Made by a program: the position numbers and the translations under genes
In this document: piece by piece, positions 23,694-35,056 of the stretch
Position numbering within the stretch: position 1 is the stretch's first letter
Layout: each line of letters starts with the position of its first letter
Assembly: GCF_000149955.1 (NCBI RefSeq)
Contig: NC_030986.1
Location: 4,863,870 to 4,927,869, forward strand
Reading direction: 5' to 3'
Origin: Fusarium oxysporum f. sp. lycopersici 4287
Taxonomy: Eukaryota > Ascomycota > Sordariomycetes > Hypocreales > Nectriaceae
Length of the DNA: 64,000 nt
The notes under the pieces: generated by a model
What the model saw: the letters and a program-made list of their open reading frames with translations, nothing else
Database searches by the model: none
What the model was told of the DNA's origin: nothing

Positions 23694-25777
23694 ATGGTCT
23701 ATCAATGGGAACCACACAAAGATGTGTGCTACCAACTTTATATCAATGAGCGTCGGTCCCTCGAGGACATCATGGTGCACATGAAGAATGTTTATCAGTT
23801 CACGCCGAGGTAAGTGCTCAGTGTAAGTGACCGCTCTTCTCGACTTACACGACCCATTTCAGCAAACGCGCTTTTCAAGTTCAGTTTAGTCGATGGAAGT
23901 TTCCTACAAAACAAAGACTAAAACATAAGGATGATCGACTTGTGAAGCGCATCCATGAGCTATGGAAGAGAAATGTCCCTCAAAGTGAAATGCTTCGAAT
24001 CCTTACTGATGAGGATGGCTTTGACATCAATTCCCGTGAACTCATGAGAGTGCGTGCCCGCAATCGTTGGCTCCTTAGAGTTCGAAATGGTGACCGAGCA
24101 AGATCTGGTGATGCTGAGCCTGATGATGAGAATCTTGAGAACGATACTTCACTAGACGACGGAGACGTGACCACTCTACTGCCTGACCAAGAACCCAGAG
24201 ATCTTGACCATCCAACACCATATGCTCCTGAAAACTCAGTGCAAGAAGATCCCAACTCTGTCCCAACAACGCCCAAACCACGCAAGATTAGCAAAAGACA
24301 AAGCCGAAGAAATCGTCAACATCTCACTGAATCAGAGCACATCGTCCGTTTCCCATCTGAAATGACCTTGAACGATTCCAAAGAAGCCCTCGGTCTCGAT
24401 GCGACCACTTATGCAGAAGCTCGCGAGTGTTTTGCTCGAATCTGTCAAGAAGAGTCCATCGTCAAGAAAACCCAAGCTGGACCAGGACGATGGGACTATG
24501 TCAAGAACCGCCTGATTCATGAGCGCCCACACCTACAACAGGCTCTTTGGCTTTCCAAAGAGGACCTTGAGAGAAAGCAGCTTGCCTTGGACGTTATTTG
24601 CACTGACGTGACCAAGCGTCTACGCAACCAGGATACCAGAATGACTCTCGTCGATGCAAAGAACGAGCTAGGTCTCAACCCAGAAGAGTCTCATGAAATC
24701 CGCGCTGCTTTGCATGAAGTGCTGTGCGATGCAAAGTTTACATGTAAATCTGATGGAACACCAGAGCAATGGGAAGAACTGAAGAAGCGATGGCTCGAGA
24801 AGTCAGAACGTATGAGGGCAATCCCCCTTCATGGAAATGATGAATCATCTCGCCGAAAAGTCAAGGCAGTCGAGATCGTCGCTCGAGATGTGATCAAGAG
24901 AAGACGCGACGAGAAAAGATCCAAGACCACCAAGAGTGGCGAAGCTCCTAAGCAGAAGGAGTCAACAAAGCGCAAGTCTCAGAATGACAAACCACAACAT
25001 ACTGTTCAGGATTCGCATCTCACCGCGGCTCAACCAAGCACATATCAACAACAAGCCCAAAGAGCGATGGAGAACCCCCCTGCCTTCAGAATGTCAGACA
25101 AGGGAGCCCCAGGGTCCAGTTCACCTGCGGATCCGATGATGGATCAACCCATGGACAGCAATGGGTATGAGCCTGTCCATGAGCCAGTCGATTCACGTAT
25201 TACTTATACAACAACCGGACAGCCACCAGCACCACAACGGCCAGGACAGGTACAATTGCCGGCTCTGGGCATGCCGGCTTCTCAGGGTGTCCTACCTCAG
25301 CCCCATAGAATGCTGGGCTCGTCCGCTGCCAACACCGTGCCCATGGATGCTCAGTACGGCTCATCGATGTACTTAGGAAATCAACCACAGGCAAACTATA
25401 TGCCGCAGCAATACGTGCAGCACCAATTCTCCGCGTCGGCGCCCAATACAATGTTCTCGCCTGTGCCTTCAGTGCCTGCCGTACCATCTTCTTTTGCAGT
25501 ATTCATGCGATTGCACCCTTCGTCGACATATCCGGCCAATACCAGCCTGTGGATATCTACAATGTCTTCACAATCGATCCAGGAGTTACGACAGGTCGCG
25601 GTTACTAAGTTTCCCGGGGCGTTGTGTGTTCGCATCGAGGGTATCATTAAGGACCCTAAGGGCAACGAATTACCCCTTCAGATACAAGGAGATGATGAGT
25701 TAGCAGCCTACTTTGACCATATGCAGAGTGGAACGCCGACTTTTACTGTTCAACTTGTCCAACACGGCAGCATATGA
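23694..25777 (+). CDS. Clr5-domain protein with internal duplication
   Basis: Two exons (23694-23809, 23863-25777) give 676 aa. Residues 1-57 match the fungal Clr5 domain, a helical DNA-associated module named after S. pombe Clr5: W5 and H8, then LYINERRSLEDIMVHM, then SKRAFQVQFSRWKF. The intron falls inside this domain, which supports the model. Two divergent copies of a roughly 90-residue unit follow (about 206-293 and 299-386). Each begins MTL-D-K-ELGL or similar, has a W (GRWDYVKNR, EQWEELKKR), and ends in a helix of the type ALDVICTDVTKRLR. A basic region and a long Pro/Gln-rich disordered stretch come next. The last 94 residues (about 583-676) look like a compact beta-grasp/PB1-like domain (FAVFMRLHP to TFTVQLV). 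A nuclear regulatory role is inferred from the Clr5 domain only. Confidence 0.85.
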
Positions 25778-26747
25778 TCACTTCGTGTACCTTTGAATGC
25801 GAAGAGCTACCATGCTACGTGTGATGACAACGACAACAAGAAAACGGGCGGACGGAGTTTCGGGACAATATACAGCTTATGATTGGGTAGTTTGACAGTT
25901 TTCTGGGCGTCGGGATGGAAGCACAGAGAGAGCGGACTTGGCCTCCGCGATATATTTTGGGGAATGCGGCTGAGACGTTCATCTACGGCGGTGGCCAATC
26001 TCCGAAGATCTGACGTCTCGGCTATTGCAATTAGCATTATATGGATACCTGAAAACATTCACTGCTTCAAAACATACAATACAGGATAAAGACTTGATTC
26101 GAGGTTCATTGCAACAGCATTGGTAATACATGATAGTGAAATTGGCCGAGGCCGGCGGTGACGTGCTTTGATGTGATAATTGCTCTTCAACGTGCCCCCT
26201 CTATAGTCAATATTGATCCTTGAAATCATATTGAGCATCCACTTTGGTCAGTTTTCAGCCATTGATGGATCCTATCTTACAAGATTGAGGGAGAAGCTCC
26301 GGGCCCGGCTGGTACGGATCGGTATCGAAGATATCAGAATACGGACATTGCACAGCGCGACTGCTGAATTATACCGAGGAAACAATAACGAAAAAGGCAA
26401 GTATAAGAGTAAATATAATAACACAACCAATGAGAATTAGTCAAGGGCCTCCACGCCGTAGCAGATCTAATCGAAGCCGATCTCAGGGCCCTGAAGACGC
26501 CCGAACAAGGCCCCGTGATGTGGGGTTCGGGAATTATAGTGCGGCATTCCAACTCCGTCCTAACAATTTTCCATTGCCGTTGACTTCAACACTTAAGCTC
26601 GACATCGACCTTTCCTCGTCGGCCAATTCCTATCCCGACACACTCCTACAGCTCCGATCAGCTCCTCTACACCCTTTTACGACCTATATATCTTAATTAT
26701 CCCTGCTACTGACTTTCAACCTCTGCCCGCGCACAAGCTACGTCGTC
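25778..26747. other. Spacer and leader of DLD gene
   Basis: About 1 kb between two genes on the same strand. The only noteworthy frame is an ATG-started 88-codon ORF at 26430-26696, ending 51 bases before the DLD start. It is Arg/Ser-rich at its N-terminus and is described in the findings. The rest shows nothing recognisable. Confidence 0.5.
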
Positions 26748-28699
26748 ATGGCTTCTCTTCAATTGCGCGCTCAGCGTGCTGCTCTTCGGAGCTTGCGGAC
26801 ACCCACCACAGCTAGTTGTAGAACTATGAGGCTACCTGCGTCTTTCTCCCGCTCTTACGCTACCGAGATCGAGCCCGAAAGGCCGAATAAGAATACCCCC
26901 ACCCGACAGAGTAACGAGACAAAGGTGGGAAGGACGTTCCAAGGACAGGTTATGGGCAGTATTGGATCTCGATTAAGGCGTGAGCGGGAGCAGAGGGAGA
27001 AGTACGAGGAGTGGCGCAACATGACAGATCCTACACGGAACTGGATGGTGACATTTGGTACGCTCAATTACTCGCTTTCCGAGTTAAAATCTAACAAACG
27101 ATAGTCTTCCTCTCGGGCGTTGGTATTTCATACTGGCTTGGTACATATTGGCCAAGAGACCCCGAACCTACGTCGACACTGCCTCTCAACAAGTCCAAAG
27201 CTCCCAAGCACAACACGAAACTCGAGAATATGCAGGCTGCCTGGGCCGACTTTGTCAAGATTGTCGGCCAAGACAATGTCAGCACCGCTGAGAACGACCT
27301 CGAACACCATGCCACATCCAGTTGGTCCTCTCATCAGGCTGGCCCCGAAGACCGTCCCTTTTGCATTGTCTATCCCTCAAGCACTGAAGAGGTGTCTGAG
27401 ATTATGAAGGTTTGCCATAAGCGCAAGATTCCCGTTACAGGCTACAGCGGCGGCACCAGTCTCGAAGGTCACTTCACACCTACCCGCAAGGGCATCTCTA
27501 TCGACTTTGGCCGTATGAACAAAATTATCAACCTTCACAAGGAGGATCTCGATGTCGTTGTCCAGCCTGCGATGGGCTGGGAAGCTCTAAATGACCACCT
27601 GGGGCATGAGGGTCTCTTCTTCCCTCCCGACCCTGGCCCTGGCGCTATGATTGGAGGCATGATTGGCACTGGGTGCAGTGGCACCAATGCCTATCGCTAT
27701 GGTACCATGCGCGAGTGGGTTCTCAGCTTGACTGTCGTTCTTGCTGATGGTACTGTCATTAAGACCCGGCAGCGACCTCGCAAGAGCTCTGCTGGCTACG
27801 ATCTCACGAAGCTGTTTATTGGTTCCGAGGGTACCCTTGGTCTCGTGACTGAGGCTACTCTCAAGGTTACCGTCAAGCCTGAGTCTACCAGCGTCGCTGT
27901 CTGCAGTTTCCCCTCGATCCGCCATGCCGCTACTTGTGTGAGCAAGGTTGTGGCCCAGGGCATCCCCGTCGCTGCTGTCGAGATTCTCGACGACAACCAG
28001 ATGAAGTGCATCAACGATGCCGGAATGACATCACGAGCATGGACAGAGGCAGCCACACTCTTTTTCAAGTTCGCCGGAACTCCCGCCGGTGTCAAGGAGC
28101 AGGTTGCCCAAGTGCAGGGGCTCGCTAAGCAGTCTGGCAGCAAGACCTTTGAGTTTGCTAAGAGCCAAGAAGAGCAGGACGAGCTGTGGAGTGCACGAAA
28201 GGAGGCTCTCTGGAGTACCACAGCTGTCAAGAAGCCTGGCGACCACGTGTGGACAGGCGATGTTGCTGTGCCCATGAGCAAGCTACCAGATCTGATTGAG
28301 GCGACCAAAGAGGATATGGCAAAGAGTGGCCTGTTTGCTTCTATCGTAGGACATGTCGGTGACGGCAACTTCCACACTATTCTGCTGTACAACGATGCTC
28401 AGCGTGCAAAGGCTGAGGCTGTTGTCCATCGCATGGTCAAGAAGGCTGTTGAGATGGAGGGTACCGTAACGGGTGAGCACGGCGTTGGACTTGTCAAGCG
28501 GGATTATCTCCCTCATGAGCTTGGCGAGTCTACAGTTGACGCTATGCGACAGGTAAGAAATATTGCCCATATATTGAAATGAGCAGTTTGCTAACAGTCA
28601 TTGCAGATCAAGAAGGCCTTTGATCCTCTATGTTTGCTCAACTGTGACAAGGTTGTGCGGGTACAAAAACCCAAGAAGGGAGAGGTCGACGAGTGGTAG
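26748..28699 (+). CDS. DLD1: D-lactate dehydrogenase (cytochrome), mitochondrial
   Basis: Three exons (26748-27057, 27105-28552, 28607-28699) give 616 aa. The protein oxidises D-lactate to pyruvate with FAD and passes electrons to cytochrome c. The N-terminus is Arg/Ser/Ala-rich with few acids (residues 1-40), a mitochondrial presequence. A membrane anchor lies at about 104-120 (VFLSGVGISYWLGTYW); its first codon spans intron 1. The PCMH-type FAD domain covers about 188-366, with the pyrophosphate loop GYSGGTSLEGH (216-226), GGMIGTGCSGTNAYRYGT and a terminal IGSEGTLGLVTEATLKV. The C-terminal FAD-oxidase cap carries the conserved GHVGDGNFH and GEHGVG motifs. The protein ends with KAFDPLCLLNCDKVVRV plus a short polar tail, as in fungal DLDs. 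The length is normal for the family, and the fold, presequence and anchor together make the call strong; DLD1 versus a paralogue is less sure. Confidence 0.94.
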
Positions 28700-29674
28700 A
28701 GAGTTATGAAATACGCATGAGATTGGAAACGGACAAGAGGAAAAGGAGCATGATGATACCTGGTGTAGCGTGTACAATGTAGGAATAGATGGCTTGAACG
28801 GCAGTCACAGAGACTCGTCTTTACAAAAGCTTTGTGTATAAGATCAGTTTAGCAGAAACCTTGATAAAGTTCACCCTTAGTCATGTAATCCACTCGAAAA
28901 TGTACTTATCTTCTTCTGTTGCTTTTGAAGTGCTAAAGGCCCTATGACCTTTGGCGACCAAACTTATCTTTTAAGTCAATATATTTCCTTTAGAACCTGT
29001 AAAGTTACCTCAAGTTCATATTACTTTTTAAGAGTTTATTGGAGTCAGCCCCTGGAGGGCTGAGGCTGCCTGCATACTTATATTGCGAGTCAATCTTTAT
29101 ATGAGACTGAAGTCAGGCTTGCAAGGACATCGAGAAATTCTTTCTCCTCCACCTAAGGAGTCCAGCTCCCCCCAGAGTCTATTTAATATGCCCGAAATCA
29201 TACGCACCTCAGTTGATCCTGCGCAATAAATGATCATGTTGACAGCAGCGAAACAGCATAACTTGACTACCGAGGCTATAGCCTTGCTAACAGGGATATC
29301 TTTACAATAGTTGAGCCTTTACAAATACATTGGGTACCGTGAAAGTCCAGCTTGTAATAGATGAGAAATAGGAGTACAATATACACTTCAGGGCTTTATA
29401 CTACGGAAGATCGATAAGTATCTCGTGATCTCGGAGTGTGACTTATATAAGGTTGACAATGGCTTATTCCCTCTATGCTATAGCGCAATATACTGGCTCA
29501 CTGCCTCACAGTCTGATCTTCCATCTTCTTGGTAGAAAGTTCGTTGGTTGTGTTTCCTTTAATGGATCATTAGCAAAAGCCTGTCACCGTGTCACCATAG
29601 ATAGATATGCCACATACCAACCATTCTAGCATCTATCATGGCAAACCGAATTGCCCTTGTTGGTTAATCCCAGC
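28700..29674. other. Convergent 3' spacer
   Basis: About 1 kb between the convergent DLD gene and the small coiled-coil gene. It is AT-rich in places. No gene or repeat was supported. Confidence 0.5.
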
Positions 29675-30034
29675 CTAAGTCTGAGCCTGGCTCGATCCTG
29701 GACCCGGACCTGGATTCTGACTCTGATTCTGAGTTGACCTAAAACTGTACTCAGCATCGAATGCACATAACTCAGAGGTAACGTACGGGTGATGGTTGCT
29801 AGTCAGAGACCCGATATTCCACTGCTGGAAGATCCGGTCCAGCCGCGCTCTGAGTACCTTGACGCGTTTCTCGCGGACGCTTTCGAGCGCATCTTTGCTC
29901 TCAAGAATACCTCTGTTGACCTCGTCGCTTAGGGTGTACAGAGCGTCGAGTTTGTGTTCGAGCTCGTTGATCAGCTCGCGGATGGCTTCTTTGTCGACTG
30001 GCTCTGTAGTGTTTTTCTGTTCTGTGGTCGACAT
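29675..30034 (-). CDS. Small coiled-coil protein, unknown function
   Basis: From ATG 30034 the frame reads 119 aa if unspliced. A possible 48-nt intron (29786-29739, donor GTACGT, acceptor TTTTAG) is a multiple of three and contains no stop, so splicing gives 103 aa in the same frame. Residues about 15-70 are highly charged with heptad-like Leu/Ile spacing (ELINELEHKLDALYTLSDEV), indicating a helical or coiled-coil subunit. The tail is Gln/Pro/Gly/Ser-rich. The frame is also open upstream (another in-frame ATG near 30214), but the sequence there looks like leader. No family is recognised; the size and helical character resemble small subunits of cytoskeletal or vesicle complexes, which is only a guess. 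Confidence 0.6.
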   Translation of the reverse strand: MSTTEQKNTTEPVDKEAIRELINELEHKLDALYTLSDEVNRGILESKDALESVREKRVKVLRARLDRIFQQWNIGSLTSNHHPYVTSELCAFDAEYSFRSTQNQSQNPGPGPGSSQAQT

Positions 30035-30407
30035 GGCGATTTCTTGGTTGCGGACGTAGAGGAGAGATGTTTGTTGTATCAAGGTGTATAAACTGGCGAG
30101 GGGGAGCGAAAGTGCAGAGAGTTGAGGTTGGTAGTGAATAACCGCAGTGCACTGAGTAATGTAGTTGTAGAAGCTCTTACCTCCCTTGGTGCACTTTCCC
30201 GCATCTCGTGCCCCATTCATCAAATTGCATAAACAATGGCAATGTAGCAAAGAGACATAAAAGGATAACGACCTGTCAATATGAATTCACAGGATATCTA
30301 AGATCATATGGACAGAGGTATCGAAGCAAACAAAACTGAGCCATTATATTGACTCTTCCCAAACACCATACACTCCCCCAAACAAAATCCAGATGTGACG
30401 CCCTAGA
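30035..30407. other. Short tandem-gene spacer
   Basis: About 370 bases between the 3' end of the PHAF1-family gene and the start of the coiled-coil gene, both on the minus strand. It contains the presumed promoter and leader of the latter and nothing else recognisable. Confidence 0.5.
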
Positions 30408-31996
30408 TCAAAACACTGTGACAGTGTTGACATGCCCATTCTTCAAAACCTCAAATACCAACCCTGGGAATCCATACAACGTGGTCGTGGAATCCCCGTT
30501 TGTTTCTGCTCTTCTTGCGCCGCTCTCCTCCCACCCTCCCAAGAACTCACAACTGCTGCCTGGACTATCACCCCAGCCACGATTAAGAACCATGCCGCGT
30601 TGTCTTTGCTGAGAGTCGTTTCGTGGGAATGCAGATGCCCATGCAGCATTCATGCGGTCCTCTATTTGTGGGAAAGGCGTTTCCGAATCTGTCGGTCCGT
30701 TGCCATCATTCAAAGAGTCCAGGTAAGCAATTTCCCAGCGACAACGGCGATGACGATTGAATTCGTATGAGCCAGGTATGTTGCCATGTAGAACCAGCTT
30801 TGTGGCTACTAGTCGATCGGGAGAATGGGATATGATGCCGTTCTGACCCTCTGCTTCACCGACTTTGCTGCCAGGAGGAGCTTGTGACGGGGGTACACGA
30901 GTCGATATTAATATGTCAAACCCAAGATAGAAATAATTATAGAAGCATTCGCCATTTGTGTTAAGACCGATCTGATCATCGACGGCTTCTTCATTGTCTG
31001 ATGCATCAGACCCCTCGTGCATGGAAGACTGATCTGTATCGGTGAGATCTTCAGGCCGGCCAATATCAGCAGCATCTGGACGACCTTTAGCGTTGCTTGC
31101 TGTACGCGTCTTATGAATGACCATTTTCTGGTCATTCTTGCGATAGATGGCATTCGGAGGCCCCAACTCCATGAGGAGATCTTGAGGTGTTGTCTCGCCA
31201 AGGGTGATCCAGAAAGAGTTGCTGGTCCATTTTCTGAAAAGCTGAATCTTTCCAGCTCCATGTAATCGAACAAGCGAAACTTCGTCGGGGTAGACATCTT
31301 TGCCTCGAGGAATCACGGTAGTTGACTTGATACTGGGCAAAATCTCAGTCCAAAGAGTCGGTCTAGCATCAGCCCAGGAATCACCACTAAAGACAGCCAT
31401 CGAGGTTGCGACTTGACTAGATGCCGATGCGAAAGTCGACACTACGTCTTTCTCGGGCGAGTACTCGGAAGGATTAAGTGCGAAGTTAAAGGCAACACCG
31501 GGATAGGACAGGACATAGATGCCATTATCGTGACCACTAGATGGCGGAATAAATTCACCGGCGTACGTAGGGCCGAGTAGTTTATGGTATATGTGTCGGA
31601 AGGTCGGTCCTGATGCCGAGTCGCCTGGTGAAGGAGATCCAGGGGTACCAGCAAATGGTTTTACAAGATCTCGTTCTTTGAAGGTAATGTGATTCTTGGT
31701 AAAGTCGGTAACCTCGATAAGACGCAGACGCTGTTCGGGGCCGTCAAATCTTAGTCGTATACCATTCCCAGGGAGTTCAATGCCAACGGGTTCGGTGACA
31801 GGTCGGTCAGGGGAGTAAAGTAGCTCGATCTTCGGGAAGCGTTGGGGTTCAGCTTTAAGACGGGTAAGGACATCGTGAAGAGTTGCACCGAGGACTGTAA
31901 ATATGTCAGTAGATGTTATCAAGTCTTATGATGTTTTACCATACCTAGGAAGCCCAGTGCTCGGCCAGGATAAAGCTGCGCGGTAAAGAGTGACAT
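30408..31996 (-). CDS. UPF0183 / PHAF1-family protein
   Basis: Two exons (31996-31945, 31894-30408) give 512 aa. The mini first exon encodes MSLFTAQLYPGRALGFL and joins to VLGATLHDVLTRLKAEPQRF. This rebuilds the family's typical start, where PGRSLGF is followed by a conserved LG-SLHDVL segment. Further hallmarks are PVTEPVGIELPGNGIRLRFD, TFRHIYHKLLGPTYAGEF and LLMELGPPNAIYRK. Human C16orf70 (PHAF1) is a PI3P-binding phagophore/phagosome factor, and fungal members are uncharacterised; a role in endosomal or autophagic trafficking is inferred from that. A Ser/Asp-rich insertion (RPEDLTDTDQSSMHEGSD) interrupts the middle, probably as a disordered loop. The start is divergent from the amidase gene. 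Confidence 0.88.
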
Positions 31997-32927
31997 TTTG
32001 ATGGCGATGATATTGTAGATACCTGTAGATAGCTTATCGCGGAGCTATCCCTGGAGGGGTTGAGCTATGTGAGAGCTGAGCTCCTAGGAGAGCTTTGCAG
32101 ACTGTATGTTGCTGACCATGAATGAGTCTTTTGCTAAAAGAAAGATTTAAAGAGCAAGGGTATGGAGAGGTATGTAATTAAATCAAAAGAAAACGGTCAC
32201 GGTGTCTGTTGCTGTTGGAGTCTTATCGAGTGAGGAGTGACAAAGATGCCATGTGATGCGATGCTGTGACGCGGGGCACTAAACGCACTAAAGGGAGGTG
32301 AGACTTAGTGCTAGTTAGGGATGACGTAAGGCAACCACATGGTCTTTGTATGCTGCTCATCTTGCCTATGGACTTTGTTGTTTCAATCGTTCATTCAATT
32401 GGTTCAATATTCATCTTACTTGACTAATCCGTCCCTTTGATCTAGATGAATCCTCTGTCAGACGCGTAAATGCTCGCGTATTCAATGTGCAAGGATCAGT
32501 TACTCTAAATAATGGTAGCCGTATTGCTTGTGATAGACGAAACGAGTCCTAATATATTGAAATACGCTGCAGTTAGTGTGATTGGTCTTTCCGTACCGAA
32601 AAACCGACCGCTATATGCAAACAGTAGATTGTTCCTGAACACCCATCTCTTCTCTCATGATCTTATACGAGCCTCGGCAAGTGGCATCTCATTCATGAAC
32701 CTCGTGTGGGGCAGCCTAGGTTGGCGTTCTAGGGGTCGTAAACGGCAGATGCAGCCTAAGCTCAGCTTAGCTTAGGAGAGAGTTGAATCTCTTACTTATC
32801 TCCAGACCTGCTCTATTAGGACATAACTCTTGTTCTTGCTGCTGTTTCTGCCATTTATATAAACTGCACGGGTCTCCTTACCCCAGAATCCTCCCTCAGA
32901 CTAACACAATCCCCCGGATCTTCCACC
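31997..32927. other. Divergent promoter region with GATA sites
   Basis: About 0.9 kb shared by the PHAF1-family gene (-) and the amidase gene (+). GATAAG cores on the minus strand occur at 32222-32227 and 32795-32800. They match the HGATAR consensus of the nitrogen regulator AreA/Nit2, which would suit an amidase, though two sites in this length can arise by chance. No coding sequence is supported. Confidence 0.4.
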
Positions 32928-34902
32928 ATGGCCCCATCCGACTTTGCCGACTATCCCAAGCCTGTCGAGGCTCCAGCAGCTACATACAATCCCACAGTCG
33001 AGAACAACCCTACATTTCGAGGCATTCCTCTCGTAGTTGGTGCTAATCTGTGAGTTTTATATCCTGTGGCTTATACCCTTACCAAAGCTAAATTCTTGTA
33101 GCATCGCCAAAGTTGGGTTCCTTCAACAATATTTCTGGGATAATGCCCACTTTGGCACTATCAAAGATATTCCTGCTCTTGATAATATTCCCTACAGGTT
33201 TCATGTATGAAAGGTCATTGCTTCATACAAAATGCCACATAGCTAACATCCTCAGCCTACCGTAACTCCCCTGGGCCCTGCAGAGCCTATGCTCGACTTT
33301 GAACCTAAGCTTCTCAAGTCCCAATATGCAGAGTCCAAAGCACGCTACTACACTGCTAGTGACTATCATGAGATGTACAAGTCGGGTCAAGTGACACCTC
33401 TTCAAGTCGTTGAAGCTCTCCTCCCTCAGATCTCCAGACCAGATGGCAAGTACTCTGATGGCTGGGTTGATAACCACGGCAAAGATCATCTAGTCCTCGA
33501 GGCTGCCAAAGCCTCAACTGAGCGTTATGCTGCTGGCAAGCCACTGGGTGTATTGGACGGTGTACCTATCGGTGTCAAGGATGATACCGATGTTAAGGGA
33601 TTTCATAACCACATTGGTATGAAATATGACCCCTCCATTGAGACTTTCAAGGAGCAGAAAGAATCTTCGTGGCCAGTGAAGAAACTCCAGGAAGCCGGTG
33701 CTGTAGTCATTGGAAAGAATGCTATGCATGAGCTTGGCTCCGGTGAGTCTATATACAACGTCTTTCTAATTCAATTACTGACCTTGATCAGACACCAGCG
33801 GATGCAATGTAAGCACGAGCCGCTTTGTACAAGACACCACTAACAAATCCAGGCTGCACAAGGAACACCCACTAACTGGCTCAACAAATCCTACTATCCT
33901 GGCGGTTCTTCCTCAGGAGGCTCATCCACTGTCTCAGCTGGTGTTGTCCCCATCGCCGTTGGCACCGACGCGGGAGGCAGTATCCGCATCCCACCCACTT
34001 TCAATGGCGTCTACGGCCTCAAGACCACACATAACAGAACTATGTTTATGAATAACACAATGTGTATCACCGGCCCCATCGCCGCTACTGTCGCAGACCT
34101 GACTATTGCATACCGCGTCATGTCCCAACCTAACCCAGATTGTCATATCCAAAGCCGTTTTGCTCGTTCTGACCCACCGCCAAAGGGCCAGAAGAAGGTC
34201 ATGGGAATTTACCGTGACTGGTGGAACAAGGCTGATCCTCGTGTCAAAGAGGTTTGTGACAGGGCGATCGATTACCTCGCTAACAAGTGCGGTTATGAGA
34301 TCATCGACATCACTATCCCTTACATCCCTGAGGCGCAACTTGCGCACAGTGTTGTCTGTATCACTGAAATGGCCGAGTCAGCCCGCCGACGAACTCCCAA
34401 TCCCGCCGACTGGCTCTCTCTGGTAGGACCCGCTAACAAGGTCGTTATGTCTGTCGGTACCAGGACTCCTGCAGCTGATATGCTCAAATACGGGGCTTTA
34501 CGAGAGCTCATCATGCAACATCTCGCCTACTTATTCCAGAAGCACCCCGGCCTTCTTCTCATGACACCCACAAGCCCCTTGATCGGATGGCCTATTGTCC
34601 CTGGTGATCAAGCCTATGGCATGAGTGATACCAACACGACCATCCGAAACATGCTCTACGTCTTTTTAGCCAACTTGACCGGCACACCTGCGGTTTCGGC
34701 TCCTGTTGGCTACGTCGATCCTGATCAGGGTGAGGGTAAGCTCTCTATTGGCTTGATGGCTACAGGAGAATGGGGTAGCGAGGAGCAGCTCCTGGCTTGG
34801 GCAACAGAGGCAGAAGAGTATTTGCATAACGCTACAGAGTCTGGCCGGCGCCGACCTGATGAGTGGTTGGATGTTGCGGATCTGGTTAAGCAGAAGGCAT
34901 AA
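32928..34902 (+). CDS. Amidase (amidase-signature family)
   Basis: Five exons (32928-33049, 33102-33204, 33256-33742, 33792-33808, 33853-34902) give 592 aa. It hydrolyses a C-N amide bond through a Ser-cisSer-Lys triad. The Lys is K183 in VPIGVKDDTDVKG. The Gly/Ser loop PGGSSSGGSS (259-268) carries the cis-Ser, and the nucleophile is S286 in VGTDAGGSIRIP. The substrate is not predictable; fungal relatives range from acetamidase (AmdS) to uncharacterised amidases. Exon 4 is only 17 nt and encodes the end of D238 to N243. Without it the frame breaks between HELGS and AAQGTPTNW, so it is needed. Each of the four introns carries canonical GT-AG ends and is 44-52 nt long. GATA motifs upstream hint at nitrogen control. 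No signal peptide is seen. Confidence 0.92.
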
Positions 34903-35056
34903 ACTCGTCGTACTAAGATGATGCTTTTGCTGTTTTTCACTTAGGTCGCAAAAATGAAAATGGAATTTGGAATCTTTCAATCGTTGTTTAGCATGTGGTG
35001 ATCAAGGGTGTTACTTAGCCCCCTCTTGTGACTACATGTCGAAGCAACTACTGGGC

